From positions 1 to 7,593 of the forward strand of contig JAJYMD010000033.1 in NCBI GenBank assembly GCA_021787255.1: DNA of 7,593 nucleotides, given 5' to 3'. A program made the position numbers and the translations under genes. The stretch comes from Actinomycetes bacterium. Its GTDB lineage: Bacteria > Actinomycetota > Acidimicrobiia > Acidimicrobiales > RAAP-2. The notes beneath the pieces are model-generated. The model was not told the DNA's origin. It saw nothing but the letters and a program-made list of their open reading frames with translations, and searched no databases. Shown piece after piece: positions 4,486 through 7,593 of the stretch (position 1 is its first letter; every line of letters starts with the position of its first letter).

Positions 4486-5706
4486 GTGACCGTCCTCTGG
4501 CGTGCCCTCGCGGCCGATTCGGAGCCGGTGCGACGGGGCGCGGTGTCGGCGGCGAGAGCGGTCGTGCCAGCCCTGTGCAGCCTCGGTGTCGCAGCGGTGC
4601 TCGGTGCAACGCTGTGCCTCGCCGTCGCGCCTGCAGGCGCGAACCCGGCAGCGAGCCTCCAGCAGCAGGCGTCCGTGCTCTCAGAGCAGATGGTGCTCGA
4701 GCAGTTGCAGATCAACGGTTATCTGCAGCAACGTTCCGCGTACGTGAAGAGCATCGCCGCGGATGATCTTCGCCTGCGCCGGCTCGAGGCGGCAATGGGC
4801 GCGACGCGACGTCACATCCTCGAGGATCGAGGGAGACTGCGTAGCGCCGCGGTCATGACGTACGTGGAGGGTGGCACGCAGGCCGGCGGCACGAGCGCGC
4901 TCTTCGCCGCGACGCCCTCGGAGGACGCGAGCACGGTGTACGTGCAGGTGATGGCGGGAGACCTCGGAGCGGCTGAAGACCGGCTTCAGCTCGAGCAGCG
5001 GATGCTGCGCGCCGAGGCAGAGGCGGTGCAACAGCTTGCGGATCGCGCGCACCACGAGATGAACGGCGCGGACGCTGCGCTCGCCGCGGCCCGGTCGACC
5101 GAGCAGGAGCTCGCGCGTCAGCGCGCCGGGATCACCGGAGAGCTGGAGGTCCTCATCGCCCGCGAGCAGGTCCTAAGGGCGCGTCAGCAAGTGCGCAGAG
5201 CCGCCCAGCTCTTGCCGGCTGCATCGAACGCCCCGACCGCCGGGTCCCCGGCTCCTTCCACTGGCGGAAGCACGTCGTCCTCCTCCGCCGGTGCGCCTTC
5301 CGCAGCCTCCTCCGATACGCCCGCAGCACCGCCTGGCGCGGCACCTTCCGCACCGCCTTCGGGAGCGTCCGCCACACCGCCTTCTGGAGCACCCGCAGCA
5401 CCGCCTGGCGCGGCACCTCCCACACCGCCATCCACAGGCGGGCTGCCGCCGCTGAACGCGTTCTTGCGCTGCGTGGTCCAAGCGGAGTCCAGTGGGAATT
5501 ACCAGGCGATCTCACCCACAGGGCAGTACATGGGCGCTTTTCAGTTCTCGCAGCCGACGTGGGACTTGGCCGCCGGGCTCGCGGGGATGCCGACACTTTC
5601 CGGCGTCCCGCCCTATCAGGCGTCGCCGAGGGCTCAAGATCTGCTCGCGATCGCGTTGTACAACGCCGACGGCGAGCAGCCCTGGTACGACCCGTGCCGC
5701 AGCTGA
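4486..5706 (+). CDS. Secreted Rpf/transglycosylase-like peptidoglycan hydrolase with coiled-coil domain
   Basis: This 406-residue protein is probably exported and cleaves peptidoglycan glycan strands. Residues 1-52 form a signal peptide or signal anchor: arginines at 16, 17 and 24, a hydrophobic stretch about 25-48, and APAGA before Asn53. Residues about 53-240 are Gln/Glu/Arg/Ala-rich and strongly coiled-coil, interrupted by an AVMTYVEGG segment. This resembles the N-terminal regulatory coiled coils of PcsB/RipA-type wall hydrolases (family resemblance, not proof). Residues about 243-319 are a Pro/Ala/Ser/Gly linker with internal DNA repeats. Residues 320-406 are an Rpf/lysozyme-like domain: FLRCVVQAESSGNY (326-339, Glu334 the likely catalytic acid), YMGAFQFSQPTWD (348-360), and a terminal WYDPC. 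Cys329 and Cys404 could form the disulfide seen in Rpf domains. The GTG start is set by the promoter spacing and the signal sequence. It follows the KimA-like gene by 72 bases. Confidence 0.86.
   Translation: MTVLWRALAADSEPVRRGAVSAARAVVPALCSLGVAAVLGATLCLAVAPAGANPAASLQQQASVLSEQMVLEQLQINGYLQQRSAYVKSIAADDLRLRRLEAAMGATRRHILEDRGRLRSAAVMTYVEGGTQAGGTSALFAATPSEDASTVYVQVMAGDLGAAEDRLQLEQRMLRAEAEAVQQLADRAHHEMNGADAALAAARSTEQELARQRAGITGELEVLIAREQVLRARQQVRRAAQLLPAASNAPTAGSPAPSTGGSTSSSSAGAPSAASSDTPAAPPGAAPSAPPSGASATPPSGAPAAPPGAAPPTPPSTGGLPPLNAFLRCVVQAESSGNYQAISPTGQYMGAFQFSQPTWDLAAGLAGMPTLSGVPPYQASPRAQDLLAIALYNADGEQPWYDPCRS
5320..5418 (+). repeat. Duplicated 27-bp segment in the Pro/Ala linker (72-bp offset)
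   Basis: An identical 27-base segment, beginning CCCGCAGCACCGCC and ending GCGGCACCT, occurs at 5320-5346 and 5392-5418. The offset of 72 bases equals 24 codons, so the frame is kept and both copies encode PAAPPGAAP. The sequence between and after them consists of shorter related units (CCACACCGCC, GCACCGCCT). The linker appears to have grown by in-frame duplication. Its length probably varies among relatives. Confidence 0.85.
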
Positions 5707-5747
5707 GCCAGGTCCGTTCTGCGCCCGACCCCGAAGGTGGCGAGCCC

Positions 5748-6530
5748 GTGACCGAGATCACCAGCGGGGCCACGGGCGCGACGAAGACGAAGCGGGTGGC
5801 GGTCGTGACGGGGGCGTCGAGCGGGATCGGTGAGGCCACCGCGCGGCGCCTCGCAGACCTCGGGTTCGACGTGGTGGTGGGCGCCCGCCGCGCAGAAAGA
5901 CTTCGTGCGCTCGCCGAGGAGATCGGAGGCCGTTGGTCGCCGTTGGATGTCACCGATGCCGCGTCGGTTGACCGTTTCTGTGCGGACATCGGCGCATGCA
6001 GCGTCCTCGTCAACAACGCCGGAGGTGCGTTCGGGCTCGACCGGATCGAGGCCGCAGACGAGGAGGAGTGGCGGGCCATGTACGACGTGAACGTCCTGGG
6101 CACGCTGCGCATGACGAAACGCCTCCTTCCCTTGCTCGAAGCGAGCGGGGACGGGCACGTCGTGACGGTCGGGTCCATTGCGGGCTACGAGCCCTACACC
6201 GGTGGCGCCGGCTACAACGCCGCAAAGTTCGCCGAACGCGCGTTCTCGAGAGTCCTTCGCATGGAGCTCCTCGGCCACCCCGTCAGAGTTTCGGAGATCG
6301 ACCCGGGCATGGTCGAGACGGAATTCAGCAGAGTCCGCTTTCACGGTGACGAGCAACGTGCAAAGGCCCTTTACCGCGGGATGACGCCGCTCAGCGCGCA
6401 GGACGTCGCGGACTGCATCGCGTTCGTGGTGACGCGGCCGGCGCACGTGAACATCGACACGCTCGTCGTGCTCGCCCGCGACCAGTGCGGCGCGACGACG
6501 GTCCATCGACGGGCGACGGAGGGGAGCTGA
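5748..6530 (+). CDS. YdfG-type NADP-dependent short-chain dehydrogenase
   Basis: This 260-residue classical SDR probably oxidises or reduces 3-hydroxy acids or hydroxy-amino acids with NADP(H). Visible motifs are TGASSGIG (21-28, nucleotide-binding turn), GARR (45-48, where arginines after the second strand favour NADP), NNAG (89-92), and catalytic Ser143, Tyr156 and Lys160 (YNAAK). The C-terminal half resembles E. coli YdfG (3-hydroxypropionate/L-allo-threonine dehydrogenase): TEFSRVRFHGD (191-201), PAHVNIDTL (231-239), and a VHR near the end. The exact substrate cannot be read from the sequence. GTG 5748 was chosen because it places the Rossmann motif at the usual distance and has GAAGGTGG eight bases upstream; a longer reading would overlap the Rpf-like gene. 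Only 41 bases separate it from that gene, and its TGA directly abuts the ATG of the next, so it is likely co-transcribed with both. Confidence 0.9.
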   Translation: MTEITSGATGATKTKRVAVVTGASSGIGEATARRLADLGFDVVVGARRAERLRALAEEIGGRWSPLDVTDAASVDRFCADIGACSVLVNNAGGAFGLDRIEAADEEEWRAMYDVNVLGTLRMTKRLLPLLEASGDGHVVTVGSIAGYEPYTGGAGYNAAKFAERAFSRVLRMELLGHPVRVSEIDPGMVETEFSRVRFHGDEQRAKALYRGMTPLSAQDVADCIAFVVTRPAHVNIDTLVVLARDQCGATTVHRRATEGS

Positions 6531-7593
6531 ATGCTCGACGAACTTCTTTCCCGTGCCGACGTGCGCGCCGCCCAGAGGCTGCACAGCGTCCGTGACGCGC
6601 GACGCGTGGCGCGCAGGAAGCTGCCGGCCGTGCTCTTCGATTACGTCGACGGCGCGGCGGACGACGAGGTGACGATGCGTAGGAACGAAGACGCGTTCGC
6701 CGCGGTTGCGTTCCGGCCGAAGATGGCATCAGGGGACACTCAGCCGCGCCTTGGCGTCACGGTGCTCGGCAAGACCCTGGACTTCCCGGTGCTGCTCGGT
6801 CCGTGCGGTCTGGTCCGCCTGCTCCACCCAGACGGTCCCGCCGGGGTGGCACGCGCGGCGGCGTCGAAGGGCACCGTGTCGGTGCTGAGCACCGTCGCCG
6901 GCAGTCCGGTGGAAGAGGTCGCAGAAGAGTCGCGAGCGCCGGTGTGGTTCCAGCTCTACTCGGCAGGTGGGCTCGCAGAGGCCGACGCGCTCTCGGACAG
7001 GGCAGCTGCCGCCGGCGTCGAGGCGCTCATGATCACCGTCGACACGCCGACGCTCGGCAACCGTGAGCGCGACGTGCGTCACGGGGTGGCACCACCGCTC
7101 CGCCTCGACGCGCACAACGCGGTCCCGCTCGGCGTCCAGGCGCTTGCGCGCCCGCGCTGGGCGGCGCAGCTCGCCGCGACCGGCATCAAGCTCTCGAGGC
7201 GTGGCGCGGACCCTTCCGAGCACGGCGGCGGACTGCTCAGCTCGGTCGCGTCACCCTTCTCGTGGGACGACGTCGAGCATCTTCGCCGGCGGTGGGACGG
7301 TCCGTTCCTCGTGAAGGGTGTCCTGTCCGCGACGGACGCACGCCGGGCGGTGGACGCGGGCGCGGACGCCGTCGTCGTCTCGAACCACGGGGGGCGCCAA
7401 CTCGACGGCGCTCCGGCGACGCTTCGGGTGCTCCCAGAGGTGGTCGCCGCGGTCGGCGGCGACGCCGAGGTCCTGATCGACGGCGGGATCCGCCGCGGCT
7501 CGCACGTCGTCGCAGCTCTCGCGCTCGGCGCGCGCGCCGTGCTGGTCGGGCGCCCCTACCTCTACGGGCTCGCGGCGGCTGGGGAGCGTGGAG
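6531..7593 (+). CDS. FMN-dependent alpha-hydroxy-acid oxidase/dehydrogenase, partial (3' end outside window)
   Basis: 354 codons are visible; the family is usually about 370-400 residues, so only the C-terminal few tens are missing. It belongs to the glycolate oxidase/L-lactate dehydrogenase (LldD) family, which oxidises (S)-2-hydroxy acids to 2-oxo acids using FMN in a TIM barrel. Residues matching the spinach glycolate oxidase active site are all present: Tyr38 (FDYVDGAADDE), Tyr143 (FQLYSAGG), Asp171 and Arg178 (VDTPTLGNRE), Lys262 (LVKGV), and His286 with Arg289 (SNHGGRQLDG). FMN phosphate-binding segments follow (IDGGIRRGSHVV, ALGARAVLVGRPY). It is not the mycofactocin enzyme MftD, which lacks the YVDGAADDE-type N-terminus. 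A strong ribosome binding site, GGAGGGGAG at 6518-6526, lies inside the end of the dehydrogenase gene. The ATG directly follows that gene's TGA, so translation is coupled. Lactate, glycolate or mandelate-type substrates cannot be told apart here. Confidence 0.9.
   Translation, partial: MLDELLSRADVRAAQRLHSVRDARRVARRKLPAVLFDYVDGAADDEVTMRRNEDAFAAVAFRPKMASGDTQPRLGVTVLGKTLDFPVLLGPCGLVRLLHPDGPAGVARAAASKGTVSVLSTVAGSPVEEVAEESRAPVWFQLYSAGGLAEADALSDRAAAAGVEALMITVDTPTLGNRERDVRHGVAPPLRLDAHNAVPLGVQALARPRWAAQLAATGIKLSRRGADPSEHGGGLLSSVASPFSWDDVEHLRRRWDGPFLVKGVLSATDARRAVDAGADAVVVSNHGGRQLDGAPATLRVLPEVVAAVGGDAEVLIDGGIRRGSHVVAALALGARAVLVGRPYLYGLAAAGERG

Noticed and set aside
5320..5418. Repeats in the hydrolase linker as a CRISPR-like array
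   Set aside because: Only two copies, in frame, inside a coding low-complexity linker with related sequence between them.
5153..6584. Minus-strand open frames across the hydrolase linker and dehydrogenase
   Set aside because: They are antisense to genes with catalytic motifs, and low-complexity Arg/Ala/Gly repeats there only mirror the linker repeats.
6531..7593. Mycofactocin enzyme MftD
   Set aside because: The N-terminal YVDGAADDE and VDTPTLGNRE segments fit the glycolate oxidase/LldD family rather than MftD, and no other mycofactocin genes are visible in the window.

Overview
This is a GC-rich window from a bacterial chromosome, with strong G/C preference at third codon positions and several GTG starts. 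It most likely comes from an actinobacterium. The clearest lineage clue is a secreted protein ending in a resuscitation-promoting-factor (Rpf)/transglycosylase-type domain. The short CxxCxxWH protein and likely leaderless starts fit the same assignment. Genus cannot be judged from the sequence alone.

Layout. Positions 1-2364 hold leftward (minus-strand) genes. Read in their own direction these are: a 73-residue protein with a CxxCxxWH metal-knuckle motif (2364-2143); a 138-base gap with a perfect 15-bp direct repeat; then a tight three-gene block. The block starts with an unrecognised 135-residue protein (2004-1597). A 288-residue protein made of two tandem YbjQ-like (heavy-metal-binding domain family) units follows (1600-734), and then a diverged paralogue that runs off the left edge (734-1). 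The three block genes overlap stop-to-start (GTGA and TGATG), so they are almost certainly co-transcribed and translationally coupled. Their function is unknown.

From about 2464 to the right edge everything reads rightward. First is a full-length KimA-type APC-superfamily potassium importer with its cytosolic C-terminal domain. A promoter-like element (TTGACG, 18 bases, TAGACA) ends nine bases before the GTG of the next gene. That gene encodes a secreted coiled-coil protein with a proline/alanine-rich linker and a C-terminal Rpf/lysozyme-like peptidoglycan-cleaving domain. After 41 bases come a YdfG-type NADP-dependent short-chain dehydrogenase and, with no gap, an FMN-dependent alpha-hydroxy-acid oxidase/dehydrogenase cut by the right edge.

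How the genes may work together. The last two genes look like a coupled hydroxy-acid oxidation pair. The KimA and Rpf-like genes are neighbours, and both families are known elsewhere as members of c-di-AMP-controlled (ydaO riboswitch) regulons. No such riboswitch is visible here, so any shared potassium/turgor/cell-wall logic is inference. I see no mobile element, CRISPR array, tRNA or rRNA. The least explained part is the tandem-YbjQ operon and the repeats in front of it.
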